DNA of 64,000 bases, taken from assembly GCA_030144725.1 (NCBI GenBank), contig JASKMD010000015.1, positions 6,451,810-6,515,809 on the forward strand, in the 5' to 3' direction. Shown here one piece after another: positions 12,121 through 22,733 of this stretch. Position 1 is the stretch's first letter. Each line of letters opens with the position of its first letter. The position numbers were made by a program, and so were the translations under genes. The notes beneath the pieces were generated by a model. That model was given only the letters and a program-made list of their open reading frames with translations. It had not been told where the DNA came from and made no database searches. The stretch comes from Haematococcus lacustris. Taxonomy: Eukaryota; Chlorophyta; Chlorophyceae; Chlamydomonadales; Haematococcaceae.

Positions 12121-15100
12121 CGATTGCTTACCTATCTGCGGCCTGACACGACTGCTCGACCTCGGCAAGTGCTCCAGGCAGAACTGGTACGCCGGAAGCA
12201 TCTAACATCAGTGAAGCTGCAGTGACCCTACCCTAGACACCCCCCTGGGCGTAGGCAGCCTTAGAGGCTCGCTGTGCTGCCCTGGAGGTCAGCAATGGCC
12301 AGCTACGCCTTCAGCAGCGGCATGACATGCAGCAGTCTGAGGAACTGCAGCTGCAGCTCTGCCAGTACAGAGACAGATCCGAGGCACTGCTAGTCAGCAA
12401 GACACTGCTGCAAGAAGAAGTCATCAAGCACTTGAAGGTACACTACTCATGCCAAGCATTCATCAAGCACACAGTTGTTGTCATATAGCAACTTGTTTAT
12501 CTACTGTGCTCTGCAGACCTTGGCGACGCAAGAGGCTAAGCTTGGTCGTCTACGCAGTGACCTGGCCGATGCAGAGTATGAAGTTGATCAGCTGCAGGTG
12601 GCTTTCAGGTGACCCCAGCATGCAGCTAGACCCGGCCAAGTGCTTCCTTGTCCTCCATTCCATACCCCTTACCCTCCTCAATTGTTGCTGCAGCAAGCCT
12701 GGTGCACTGTCCCATGAGCGTGGAGCAGGCACAAGTCCACATGGACATCCTCCACACCATGCCACACTGTGAACTCCAGGGCAATGAGGCAAGGGGGTAC
12801 AATGGGGTATCCTCCAGCGTACCTCAGCCCGGGTTCTTTGCGATCTGCAGGTGCACTGCGGCTTGGAGCCGGGAGCTTGAAGGCAGCAAGCTGCAGCTGG
12901 AGCAGGGGGTGATGCGCCTGGCGGAGGACAGCGCAGCCACGGCCTGCCTGCTGAGCAGTGCACTGTGGCCTGCCAGCCATAGCCCCACAATGGCTGCAGA
13001 TGCTCAACCTAGGCTCACACCGCTGGGATGCAAGCTGCAGCAGCAGCTGGGTGTGCAGCAGCAGCAGCTGGGGCAGCAGCAGCAGCAAGGTATTGAGGGA
13101 CAATCAGACGGAGTGGCAGGGGATCAGTTCAGCCTGTCTAGCAGCCCCACGCCTGAGCAAGCTGGCATGCTTGCATGGCAGGCCCTGCACTCTCTGGCCC
13201 TGGCGCTGCAGGAGCTGCTTGCCTCCCACACATCAGCCAGCCAGGCCAGCGCGCAGTTGCATGGCGTCTCCCCTGCACTGCGCACCCACCTGGCCGAGCA
13301 GCATGGGCCACAGCTCAGCCCTCACCCTCAGGGCGAGCGTCACCCACTGAGTCAGAGGGGGGCACACCCCTCACCCCACCCCGCTACCCCTCACCCCTCA
13401 CCCCACCCTCAGGCTCCTTACCCCTCACCCCATCCTGCTGCCCCTCACCCCACGTCACTCCCACGCCCTCTCCCCATGTCACACTCTGCTCAAAAGCTTT
13501 CGTTACACCACCCCAGCCCTCCTCGCCAACCCTTCCAAGCTGACAGCAGCCTCAGCTGCCAGTGTTCTCCTACTCCTGGAGCCCGCCAGGACAGCCCTCA
13601 ACCAGCAGATCAGCTACACCCTTACACCGTGAGCTGGGGTTTAACACACGTCAACGCAGGACACGCTGGCAGACCACCACCATGTGTGGGTGAGGAAGCT
13701 GAGCGGAAGGTGCCCCACAGCTGGCTGTGGGGTGGCCCTGCACAGCTCAGCTCAAGCCGCCCTACTCTGCTTAGTGGCTTGGACAGCCCCCCAGCCCCAG
13801 CTGCCCTGCCCAACTATCATCTTGCTGCGCTCCCTGGCATGTCCCCTGGCCTTCAACACATTGAAGCAACCAGCAGCCCTTTGATTGGGTGCGATGCTGG
13901 CCAGGCAGCGCCCTGCACGAGCAATGGGGCGGTAGGCACACAGCTGGCCCCCAGCCCCTTCAAGTCAGCTCGGGCCATGGAGCTCAACACCAGCTGCACC
14001 GGCCCTGCTGCTGAACAAGGCAGAGCAGGGGAGTCCTCAAGCAGAGCCGAGCAGAGCATCGAGCACTTATCAAGCATCAAGTCATCCATGCCCTCGGAAG
14101 TGGGTGGTGGTCAGAAGGAGCTGGGCCCTGCTCCAGTTCCTGCTGTTGCCTTGCGAGGGGGCGGGGAGGTGGAGTCCAGGGCCCGGACTTTGGAGACGCA
14201 GGCGGGCTGCATTGCAGCTGACATCAGAGTAGCCGCCTCGGTGACATCCCCAGCAGCCTCAGTGAGCAGTGCAGCCCCAGCCATTGCCAAGGCCAGCAGC
14301 AATGTCATGGGTCAGGGTGTGACTGCAGTGGGTGAAGCAGCAAGAGCAGCAGCAGGGGCAGGGGTGGCGGCAGGGGCAGCCATGGGGGCAGGGGTAGGGA
14401 GCAAGGGGTCTCAGCCGGGAACAGAGCCTGGGCAGGTCAGGGCAGCGGGTGTGAGCAGCAGCACCTTCACCCTAGCTGCTGACCAGGGCCACCCAGAGCA
14501 CCTCTGGCTGCACCCCAGCCTGGTGGCTGCAGCGAGTGGCTCCAAGGCAGACCTGCCACACCTGGTGTTGCGGCCAAGACCGGGCAGGAAGCAAGGCAAC
14601 AGCAAGCAGGAGCAACAGCCACCTGCCTCACCGCCACAGCAGCAGCTGCCTGGCAAGCACTTGCCTGGCCGGCCACAACAGGTCAAGGAACAGCTGCAGT
14701 CTCCCAATCGAGGCGTCTCCCAGGGTTGCAATGATGGCTCGCCAGGCAGCAGCTCAGGGGCGGCAGGGAGGGGCGCACGGTTGCCAGCTGCTGGGCAAGG
14801 AGCGGGCCCTGGCCGGTGTAGCAGCTCTGGGAGTGGGGCAGTTTGTGCAGAAGCAAAGCACGGCGCAGGGCTGACCCTGTGCAAGCCAAGCCAGGCACTC
14901 ACCCTGGCGGAGGAGGAGCAGAGCAAGGCTGCCGGCCCCGCAACGTGCCTTGTGCTGCCAACCCCGGAGGTGGGTTTGGCATGTTTACATAGCTGCAGCT
15001 GCTGCTGCTGTTTGCACATGGAGCAGGCAAGCACCCAACACTGTGATGTGGCGCTCACCGCTCCTGCCGCCGCCTGCCTGCCACCGCCCTGCCACACACT

Positions 15101-17036
15101 GCAATGGTTTGAAGCACCTGCTGTGCTCTGCAGCCTGCTCACCTAGGAGCCCCTCCCTCACTATCCCAGCGTGTCTCCGCACAGTATCACAAAAGCATTG
15201 GGTGTGGTTGAACTGTGATTTGGGTCACACCTGCTCTTCTTTGCTTGTGCTCCACCTGCCTGCCATCCACGCCTGCCTGCTCCATCCGCAACCACAATGT
15301 TGTCATGAAGAGCTATGGTTGTGTGTGTATCTCCCACCCTCTCCTTGCCTTCCAACCCTAACCCTAACATTGCCCTAACCCTAGCCCTAAACCTGACCTT
15401 TACCCCCCCCCTTGCTCTTGCTTGCTTGCACCTTGTTCCTGGCCCTGCAGCAGGCGGTAGCTGTGTTGGTGGCAGAGAAGCAGGAGCTGCAGCAGCAAGT
15501 GGCCGCCCTGAAGAGGGAGACGGAGCTGCTGCGCTTTAAGCTGTTGTCAGATGAGCAGGGGCTATCCACCAACTCTACCACACCAGCAGAGGGGACCAGC
15601 CCTCAGGGTACCCCCAGCCCATGGGGCTATGCAAGCCCACATGGCGCATGGGCTGGCATGAGCGGGGGCCCTAGGAGGCTGGGCTACACAGCAGAGTGAG
15701 TCACAAGCTCGCTGCTTGCTCAGCAAGGCTGATCCAGTCTGGTTAGACAAGATTGGCACAGAATGAAGTAGTACACACCATCATTGAGCGGAGGGCTAGG
15801 AGGCTTCCTTGGCTGGCTGGCTAGCTGGCTGGCTGCCTCAGACGTACGCTAAGAGATGCAGATGGTGTGCTTTCTCATCACTATCATTGCTAGTGCAGCA
15901 CCAGGCTTGCATATGCCCTAATCAAACCCTGTGAACATGCGCTCCACACCGTGTCCCGCCACTGCGCCACCTGACCTAAGTGTGACCCAGGTGTCTGTGT
16001 TGCAGACTGGGCGCTCACCGCAGCCCCATGCTCGCCCCGCACGGCTACACCATGCTGCCGCACCACTCACCCACCGCTCTTCTGCGATCCCCTGTTATGC
16101 CGGCGCACAAGCTGGCGCAACCGGCACGCTCCCCTCTTGCAAGTGCTCCACTGGAGCAGGCACTCCAGCTCAGGCATACACGCCAGGACAGCCCCCAAGG
16201 TGGGTGCTGCTCTAAAGTGCCTTTAAGCGGATGTTCAGGTGACCCAATGCCGAAGTGGCGACCAGTCCGGCAAGGTCAGCGTGTCCTGGCCCGCCTAGCT
16301 GCTCCCAGCTGCATAGCAGCAGTGATGGGGTGGCGGCACTAGTAGTCCACCATGTAACCCATGTGCAGCCAGTGAACCCTGGCATGGAGCGTTCGGTACT
16401 TTGCAGTTTTCAGACTCATGAGCTGCGCTTAGTGTCATGAGTTTGACAGTATGCTCTGCCATGAGGGTCTGGATGCCAGTGTGGGGTAAGCCATAGGTCA
16501 GTGTAGCAGGTAGTGTAGAGCTGTGGCACAGCTGTTGGTAGTGCTAGCTGTCACATGTTGCTTTGTCAAGGGCACACCAGCCTTGCAGCATGCTACCACG
16601 AGCCTTGCAATGGTCTTACAGACAGGGGTTAGGTGCTATGCTAGTACTGTGGCGCACTCACTAATCAGGTGATGCTGTCGTCGCAGGCATGGGGCCGGCG
16701 AAGAGCGCCTTGACCGCGTCATCGCCGGCCAGTACCCCGATCCCGCCATCGCCCGCGGACCTTGTCGCACCCACTCAGTACCTAGGCGTAGTGCCTCCCT
16801 GGCTATGCCAGGCCCCCGGCGGTTTGGGGCTGGGTCCCGGGTTGCAAGCGCGCGCCAGCCAGCATGTGGAAGCTGATGACGCGAGCCCCGGCGCTTCACT
16901 ATCGGAAGCGACGCCGGCATCATTCAACAACTCGCCGGCAGACAAGAGCGGCACTGTGCTACTGGAATTAGAACAACTCGCCGCCATTGCACCCAGACCT
17001 TCGCGAGGAAAGACATGCACAACAAGGCAATCATAA
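12121..17036 (+). CDS. coiled-coil and low-complexity protein, at least 7 exons, N-terminus unresolved
   Basis: Predicted exons are 12121-12210, 12255-12437, 12517-12608, 12851-14969, 15451-15695, 16006-16199 and 16687-17036. All phases join and total 3,273 nt (about 1,090 aa with the stop). The N-terminal part is a heptad-like helix (LEVSNGQLRLQQRHDMQQ, LQEEVIKHLK, EAKLGRLRSDLADAEYEVDQ, ELEGSKLQLEQGVMRL). A very long exon follows with Gln runs (LGQQQQQ), Pro/His-rich repeats (HPSPHPATPHPSPHP) and Ala-rich stretches. A second coiled coil follows (LVAEKQELQQQVAALKRE). The C-terminus is Pro/Ser/Ala-rich. There is no catalytic domain that I recognise; it resembles a scaffold or structural protein. 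The first exon with the ATG is not identified, and the long exon could hide a short intron. Confidence 0.7.
16529..16609. repeat. 81-bp direct repeat, copy 1 of 2
   Basis: It begins CAGCTGTTGGTAGTGCTAGC and recurs at 18593-18673 with three mismatches. This copy lies in the last intron of the coiled-coil gene. Confidence 0.9.
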
Positions 17037-17597
17037 CACAGGGCGGGACAGGCTAGCTGATGCACTAGACATTGCAAAGATATGAAGCAGGATGTCGGCT
17101 GTGATTAGCATGGTAGTGGACAGTATTGAGGTATGTATACTATCCAGCTCTGGATTCACTGTGACATTGTGTTCTCCCCGATCTTCTTGGGATTTGTTTA
17201 GCTACCACAATCTTCCCCTTTGCACTTCAGGTGTTGAAGGTGAACAAAGGTGATCACCAGCTTTGTTCTCAATCCTTAGGCTGATGTGTCAGAGTTGTAC
17301 AGTGTGGCTTGACCTTGGCTGCAACCCGGCACATTAGGCAAAGCAGGACACGAACAGCTATGCCGACAGCTGTATACATCACCACGGAGCAGCTATAACA
17401 ACAAGGGGGTAACTAGGCCGTTGATGCCGGCATGATAATGATATGTTTTGCATGTAAAGAGTGGCACGGGGCGCGGGCATGCAACTCTGCTGCAAACGTA
17501 GACGCGTAACAAAGGTGCGGAGATTCCAGCGGTGGCAAGCGTTTCTTCATCTGTACACTGCAGGTCCTCAGAGTAGCACCAGCGCACGAAAACAAAC

Positions 17598-18220
17598 ATG
17601 GTGTACAGCGAGCACGGGCAGACAAAGCGGTACTTCGTTCGACCCGAACCCTTCCTCAGTACCTCTGCACATTTCCACGATGCCACGAGCAGCACTGAAT
17701 CGCCAGCCCCGGAGTTCAGGGTCAGTGGCACACCCCACAAACGCAGCACGGCAGGCAAGCTGCACACTGGCAGCCACCACACTTACGACAAGCTGATGGC
17801 GGACAGCACAGCCATCAAAACAGCCGTGAAGGCCAAGAAGGACAAACTGGAGTTGTTCCCTGCGCCTCTGATGCACACTCGGTCTTTGCCGCACTCCACT
17901 TATCGCGGAAATGGCTCATTCACGGTAGGCTTGTCAGCGATGCCATGATGTGGGACATGTCAACTTTGTCGCACACCACCATCGCACAGCTGCCTCCAAC
18001 CTATCGCTGCCTTAACCTCATTGCCCTACACCACAGCTACCATTATGCTTGGCGTTTGCAGGTTGAGCTCCCCCACACATCTTTGACCTATCGCAGTCTG
18101 AAGCTGGTCCCCTTTGCACAGCTTAGCTGGAAAAGCGAGTACTCTGATCATTACGTCAAGAAGGAGCCAAGTCCCCATCGGGGTTACAGCGTGCTGTCGC
18201 AGCGGCGCAGTTTGGTCTGA
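17598..18220 (+). CDS. small basic protein of 161 aa, two exons, function unknown
   Basis: Exon 1 is 17598-17924 (109 codons; the start context AAACATGG is good). Exon 2 is 18062-18220, ending in TGA. The donor ACG|GTAGGC and acceptor TTTGCAG both give phase 0. The protein is rich in Tyr, His, Ser and Lys (YSEHGQTKRYFVRPEPFL; AIKTAVKAKKDKLELF; SWKSEYSDHYVKKEPSP). There is no signal peptide, membrane segment or known catalytic motif. Short Tyr-rich basic proteins of this style include ciliary microtubule-associated proteins, but I cannot assign it. A TGTAAAG at 17452 between this gene and the upstream one may be the upstream gene's poly(A) signal. Confidence 0.55.
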
Positions 18221-18592
18221 TGTGGGTCCAGCTTCTCCTTCACCCTGGCAGGTGTGGGCTTAGGCTCAGTCATGTGTGCCAGCCAGGATATCACAACAGC
18301 CAGGAGGCAGCAGCTACTTTGTCACAGCCTGATTGACGTCAGATGACTTCATGCATAAACATAAACATATGTGCACACTTTGTATTGGGGCGTAGGCATG
18401 TCACAGCCTGAGTTGAGCAGCAGCAGCTTGGGTTGAGTTTGTCCCTTGGTAGTCCAGTAGTTTAGGAGCGATGCTGTCTTGGTCTACTTGCTAACCCAGT
18501 GCTGGCATAGCACCCAGGCTCAGCAGTAAACAGGGCTGTAAGTCAGCTTGCGAACAAGGGCTGGCAAGGCAGAGCGGGGTGGCGCTGTAGAG

Positions 18593-18673
18593 CAGCTGTT
18601 GGTAGTGCTAGCTGTCACATGTTGCTTTGTCATGGGCACACCAGCCTTGCAGCATGCTACCATAAGCCTTGCA
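18593..18673. repeat. 81-bp direct repeat, copy 2 of 2
   Basis: Partner of 16529-16609, in the same orientation, 2.06 kb apart. The pair brackets the last exon of the coiled-coil gene and the small gene. Confidence 0.9.
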
Positions 18674-19543
18674 GCCATGAGCAAAACACCTTGGCATTAC
18701 AGCACTAGGTTAGCATGTGCACAGTGGTCCTTGCACATGTAGTTTACTGCACATCAGGATACTGCTGGACGAGTTCTTGAAGGTTCGGCTGTAGCGTTGA
18801 GGCTGGTGGCATTGTATACTTGCGCCCATCCTCTTGTCAGAAGTTTGCACCATAGCTAGGTTGAGAGGGCTATAGTCAGGAGAGGACCATAACCAGGCCG
18901 GGGTGGGTGATGGTGAAGTGTGCAGTGTGCCGGGTTGCTTGGCCATGTGCATGTTGCCCTCTGGTGGTCTGGCCGGGACAGGTGGGACTATGGTTTGTAA
19001 GCACCCCAGTGCTGATGTTTAGAAAGATGACTCTGTCCTATAAAGCCTGCACACTCTCCCATCACAAGCAACATAACATGCACCTGCCCTGTCGGGACTA
19101 CCAGCCTGCTTTTTGGGGGACACCACCCACACCAGTCTATCAAACCACCATCTTCTCCTCACCGGGCTGAGAGAAGATGGCTTTCGCCGCTGGAGTCGCC
19201 AGCCGCTAGGCTACTTGGCAGCTCCCCAATTGAACTTGTTGTGGGCTCAAAGTGGACTGTTCAGCACCATCAACCACCCCAGTAGAACATCCAGAACAAG
19301 TGAGCTATGTTAAGCTGACCCCCTGGACCTGGCCTTCTACTCCACAAAACCAATAATACCCAACGACAGTGCCAAAGTTACCTGGTCATGCTCGTGCGGA
19401 CTTGTGCTGAAAGCTTCCTGTCCAGCAGGTGTGCTGACATGTGATTGGGGCCAATGCATACGAGCACCTCTCCCGATGCATCGTCTTAAGCATGCCTCCC
19501 CCACCTATTGACCCACTTGACTTCAATGCCTTTGGTGCCTAGG
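18674..19543. other. no gene recognised
   Basis: Intergenic DNA between the small gene and the first TIR transposon. Short open frames only, without recognisable domains or paired splice sites. Confidence 0.5.
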
Positions 19544-19704
19544 TCAGGCGTTCCCAACTACCTGAAAACCACCCCCCTGTGATACGAAGCCCGTATCTCC
19601 GCAGCCACTCAGTCAAAAATATATGTAAACAGTGCTTTGAACAGAGGAGAGTCATATCTACGAAATGGCAGACGCAGCAAAAACTATCTCGCTCTCAGCG
19701 GTGC

Positions 19705-20694
19705 TCAGTGCCTGTCCAAAGATAAGCATTTGAATTCATGCGATTTCGCCACATGCGAGGCGCGCCGCACTAGCACGCTTCGCCACGCTGTTGTGAGTGG
19801 CACCTGCAACACGCAGCAGCAGTCGGAACATGTTTTGCTTTTGGCATGTGGACGCGACGACGGCAGTCGTGACGACTGGATACCACTATGAGCTTTTGGA
19901 GCTGCTGCTGGCGCTAGTGCATTACCGGCTGCTCTACTACGCTTAAACAAGGTGCTAGGTGCAGTACGTGGTGTTGTCTCACCTTGCTTTGCTGCCCTCG
20001 ACTTGTTAGCTGCAGGTGCCCCACGCTTACGGGACGTGCTTGCCGCTGCCAGCTGTTGCTGCTGCTGAGGGGGTGCACCAGCAGGCTCAGCCAGCTCAGG
20101 GGTGGTGCCTGCAGGTGTCAGCTGCTGCTGAGGGGGCGCAGCTGCGGCAAGCTTTTCACGGATGTGGGTGCACACGTGGCTCAGTAGCTTGGGTACCCTC
20201 CAGCTCGTGTGTACCTCCTGCTTGTGAAACTGGAGGTATGACTGAAGCTGCTTTCCTGTCATCTTACTTGCCTCCTCGACAGTTGTGTGGCCATAATCAT
20301 GCCCCCCCAAGGCAAGGGCATGGGCCGCTGCAAGCCGCTGTTGGCACGCATGGTCACCCACATTAATCACAACCCTCCCGACCTTGTGCGTTGCATCTGT
20401 GATCTGGCGCTCTGCCTTTGCTGACCGCTGTGCTGCAGCTGTGGCATCCTCCTTACGCCGCACTTCAGCACGGAGCTGACCCATATGCTGCTGCAAATCA
20501 TGAACATCCACAGTCTTCATGGCCTCCTTGCATGTGTGCACCTCAGCCTGCAGATCACGGTTTGTCGCTTGTGCCGTACAAGCTGCAGCCTTGATGTTGT
20601 TAGGGCAATGCAGATAGCCAGCCCTTGGCGACTTGTTTAGTGCATAGAGCTGAGCACTCTTGGCCTTGCTTAATCTCTTCTTGGTTCTCTTCAT
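19705..20694 (-). CDS. transposon-borne Lys-rich/coiled-coil protein, 329 aa
   Basis: A single uninterrupted frame with a good ATG, inside TIR element 1. The N-terminus is very basic (MKRTKKRLSKAKSAQLY). A coiled-coil region follows (LQQHMGQLRAEVRRKEDATA), then a predicted globular stretch (GGHDYGHTTVEEASKMTGKQ). The C-terminal third is Ala/Pro/Gln-rich and basic (AAAPPQQQLTPAG, STSRKRGAPAANKSRAAK). Minus-strand frames in elements 2 and 3 have a related Pro/Gln/Ala-rich block followed by STRKRRAGVRDG, which suggests all three elements descend from one coding element. No DDE catalytic pattern was identified. It may be an accessory or DNA-binding protein of the element. Confidence 0.5.
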   Translation of the reverse strand: MKRTKKRLSKAKSAQLYALNKSPRAGYLHCPNNIKAAACTAQATNRDLQAEVHTCKEAMKTVDVHDLQQHMGQLRAEVRRKEDATAAAQRSAKAERQITDATHKVGRVVINVGDHACQQRLAAAHALALGGHDYGHTTVEEASKMTGKQLQSYLQFHKQEVHTSWRVPKLLSHVCTHIREKLAAAAPPQQQLTPAGTTPELAEPAGAPPQQQQQLAAASTSRKRGAPAANKSRAAKQGETTPRTAPSTLFKRSRAAGNALAPAAAPKAHSGIQSSRLPSSRPHAKSKTCSDCCCVLQVPLTTAWRSVLVRRASHVAKSHEFKCLSLDRH

Positions 20695-21010
20695 GGTTAG
20701 GGGTTGAGAGGTGGGTGGGTGAGTGGCTGAGCGGGGCTACGGGCTTGGCTCGGTGGTCAGGGTGATGGGGGGTGATGGATACGGAGATGGGTGAAGGAGA
20801 GGTAGGGGGGAGATGGGTGAAGGAGAGGTAGGGGAGAGGTAGGAGGCGGGGAGAAGGAGAGTTAGGGGGCAGGAGGCTGATGGCAGGCTGGGAGGAGGGG
20901 CTACTGGGAGCTGGGCGGGGTAGACGAGGTTGGGAGATGGTGGGTTAAGGTGTGTTGGTGGTGGCCATGTGGCGGAGTGGTCAGCCAAGCTCAGTCGGCT
21001 CCTCATGCAC
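20695..21010. repeat. purine-rich tract inside TIR element 1
   Basis: G/A-rich imperfect repeats such as GGTGAAGGAGAGGTAGGGGG lie directly upstream of the 329-aa ORF start. They may form its 5' untranslated or promoter region. No coding support. Confidence 0.5.
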
Positions 21011-22257
21011 CTGTAGCCATCAGCATGTGTACCTTGTAAGCGGTCCATAACTTGTCACATACAGACCCAATGATTGAGTTGCATAGTGCCATGGACGCGT
21101 TAATGAGTATGCTACAAAAGATTCGTGTGCGGCCAGGCTGTTGTTCAATGGTTGAAAACATATAGCGGATAATAGTTGGAGGGGGTTACTAGACCCTACT
21201 GTGCCGCCCACCAATACAGCGATACAGCGATGTCGCACACGAATTCGGGTTTCTTCACATCCTCGCCAAGCGGCCTGCACCATCAGGAACCTCGCGCAGC
21301 CATGTTTGCCGGACTTCAGTGGTGTGCGCCACCGACATGTCGTGCATCGCTAACGGATAGCCAAGGACGTAGCTTACCGGTGTAGCTAACCACGGTCTGC
21401 GATTGGGACACATCCGGGGTCACATGTGGCTGCCCGCATCGAAAGACTCCGATGGCGATTCCAGTCTTACATTAAACGCGCAATATCACATCGCAGCAGA
21501 CGCAACAAACGTTACATCAAAAGATTGAGTAGGTGGGCTGCAGTTGCATGAAGATTGCCAACCCCATGTTGGGAACGCCTGACTCTGACCCTTAACGTGT
21601 TTCACTCCCCTCTCCTTCCTAGCCCTCCTAGCTTTTGCGTCCTTACCAGCCCTCCAACCTTTTGCGCCCCTTGCTCCTCCGCTTCTCTGACTTCTCCGCT
21701 TCTCGAGGTCTCTCACACGCTCCCTTTAGCTCCCTTCCCCTTCCTTCTCTGAGTTCTTTCTCTCCTAGGTAGTTCCCCTTCTTTTTCCCTTTCTCTCTGT
21801 TCTCTCCTTAGTCTTTTACCTTTGGAGGTTGGCTTGTATCCACCCGAGCCCTACCTCCTTAGTGTAACAACTACTACTACCTGTTGCTGCCGGTCACTGA
21901 TAAGCTTCTTGGTGTGACGGTCACGTCAAGCTTCATGGTGACAGTCACGGTAAGCTTCATGGTGTTTGGCTTTGCTTGCTACAGCTGTCGTAGGGCAGGG
22001 CCTTGCAACTTCCTCCTAAACCACTTGCTTGCAATCTAAACCGGCCTCAATGCAACAATCACTGTTCCCACGCAATGTCTTTAGCCAGTCATGCCAGCCA
22101 CATGCCCCAAACCTCCTCTTGTCGCCACCCTGGCCACATTGCTGCACCAGGCTCCTCTGCTTGTGTACTCTGCGTGTATTCCCTTGCTTGCAACAAGTAT
22201 CAGCGGCTACTTGCATGACATCATGACACCTCATACGCAATGTTCACGGCTGGGACA

Positions 22258-22673
22258 TCATGGCCAGTAGTACCCACCACATCTCCCACACCTCATCCTT
22301 ACGCCACACGCGGAGCTTATGCCGCACTGTCGTTCAGGCTTCTTTGTTATTGGTCGCAATTGCACTGCTGTGTACATGAGGGGCATGCCTTCTTCTCCAC
22401 CGTGACCTTCCAGGCCTCCAGCATCAGCCCAAGGTGACAAGCGCAGCAGGTAAGCCTCCAACACATTGCTTTCCATTATCATATGGGGGGGCTGACCCGG
22501 TTGCTTCTTGAGCCCCTCCAGTGCTGCTTGCTTCAGGGCATCCAGCTGCAGCTGTTCAGCTGTGACCAGCCACTTGATGATGTAGCCAGGGGCAGTGGGG
22601 TCCAGGGACCAGCTGCTGGGCAGTTGTGTGCCAGCCTGCTTTCCACAAACTGCAGCAGCTCTGGGAAGTTGTG
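22258..22673 (-). pseudogene. BTB paralogue B, truncated C-terminal exon
   Basis: Homologous to the last exon of the BTB paralogues: HNFPELLQFV, then LDPTAPGYIIKWLVTAEQLQ, ending RMRCGRCGGYYWP. A one-base frameshift lies between the first 15 residues and the rest (RLAHNCPAAG versus RLATQLPGSW). The BTB and middle exons are absent. About 60 bp upstream (minus sense) the sequence runs into the CCCCG array. It is a fragment, probably cut off when the array or the unit duplication formed. Confidence 0.8.
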
Positions 22674-22733
22674 CTGCCAGCAGTATATGCATGGCATGCA
22701 TGGCAGGTATGCGATGGATGATGCATACGAGGG

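Larger units (their letters stand above)
19544..21582. mobile_element. TIR DNA transposon 1 (hAT-like ends), 2.04 kb, carries a 329-aa ORF
   Basis: The left end TCAGGCGTTCCCAAC is the exact reverse complement of the right end GTTGGGAACGCCTGA. The ends resemble hAT-type CAGGNGTCCCCAAC termini. The adjoining right-end sequence (TGAAGATTGCCAACCCCATG) is shared with elements 2 and 3. No target-site duplication is left (flanks GCCTAGG and CTCTGAC), so this copy is old or rearranged. It encodes no recognisable transposase, only the ORF at 19705-20694. It may therefore be a partly deleted autonomous element. Confidence 0.75.

Noticed and set aside
13175..13543. Frames overlapping the coiled-coil exon on both strands
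   Set aside because: Shadows of the long low-complexity exon, which alone joins its neighbours in phase.
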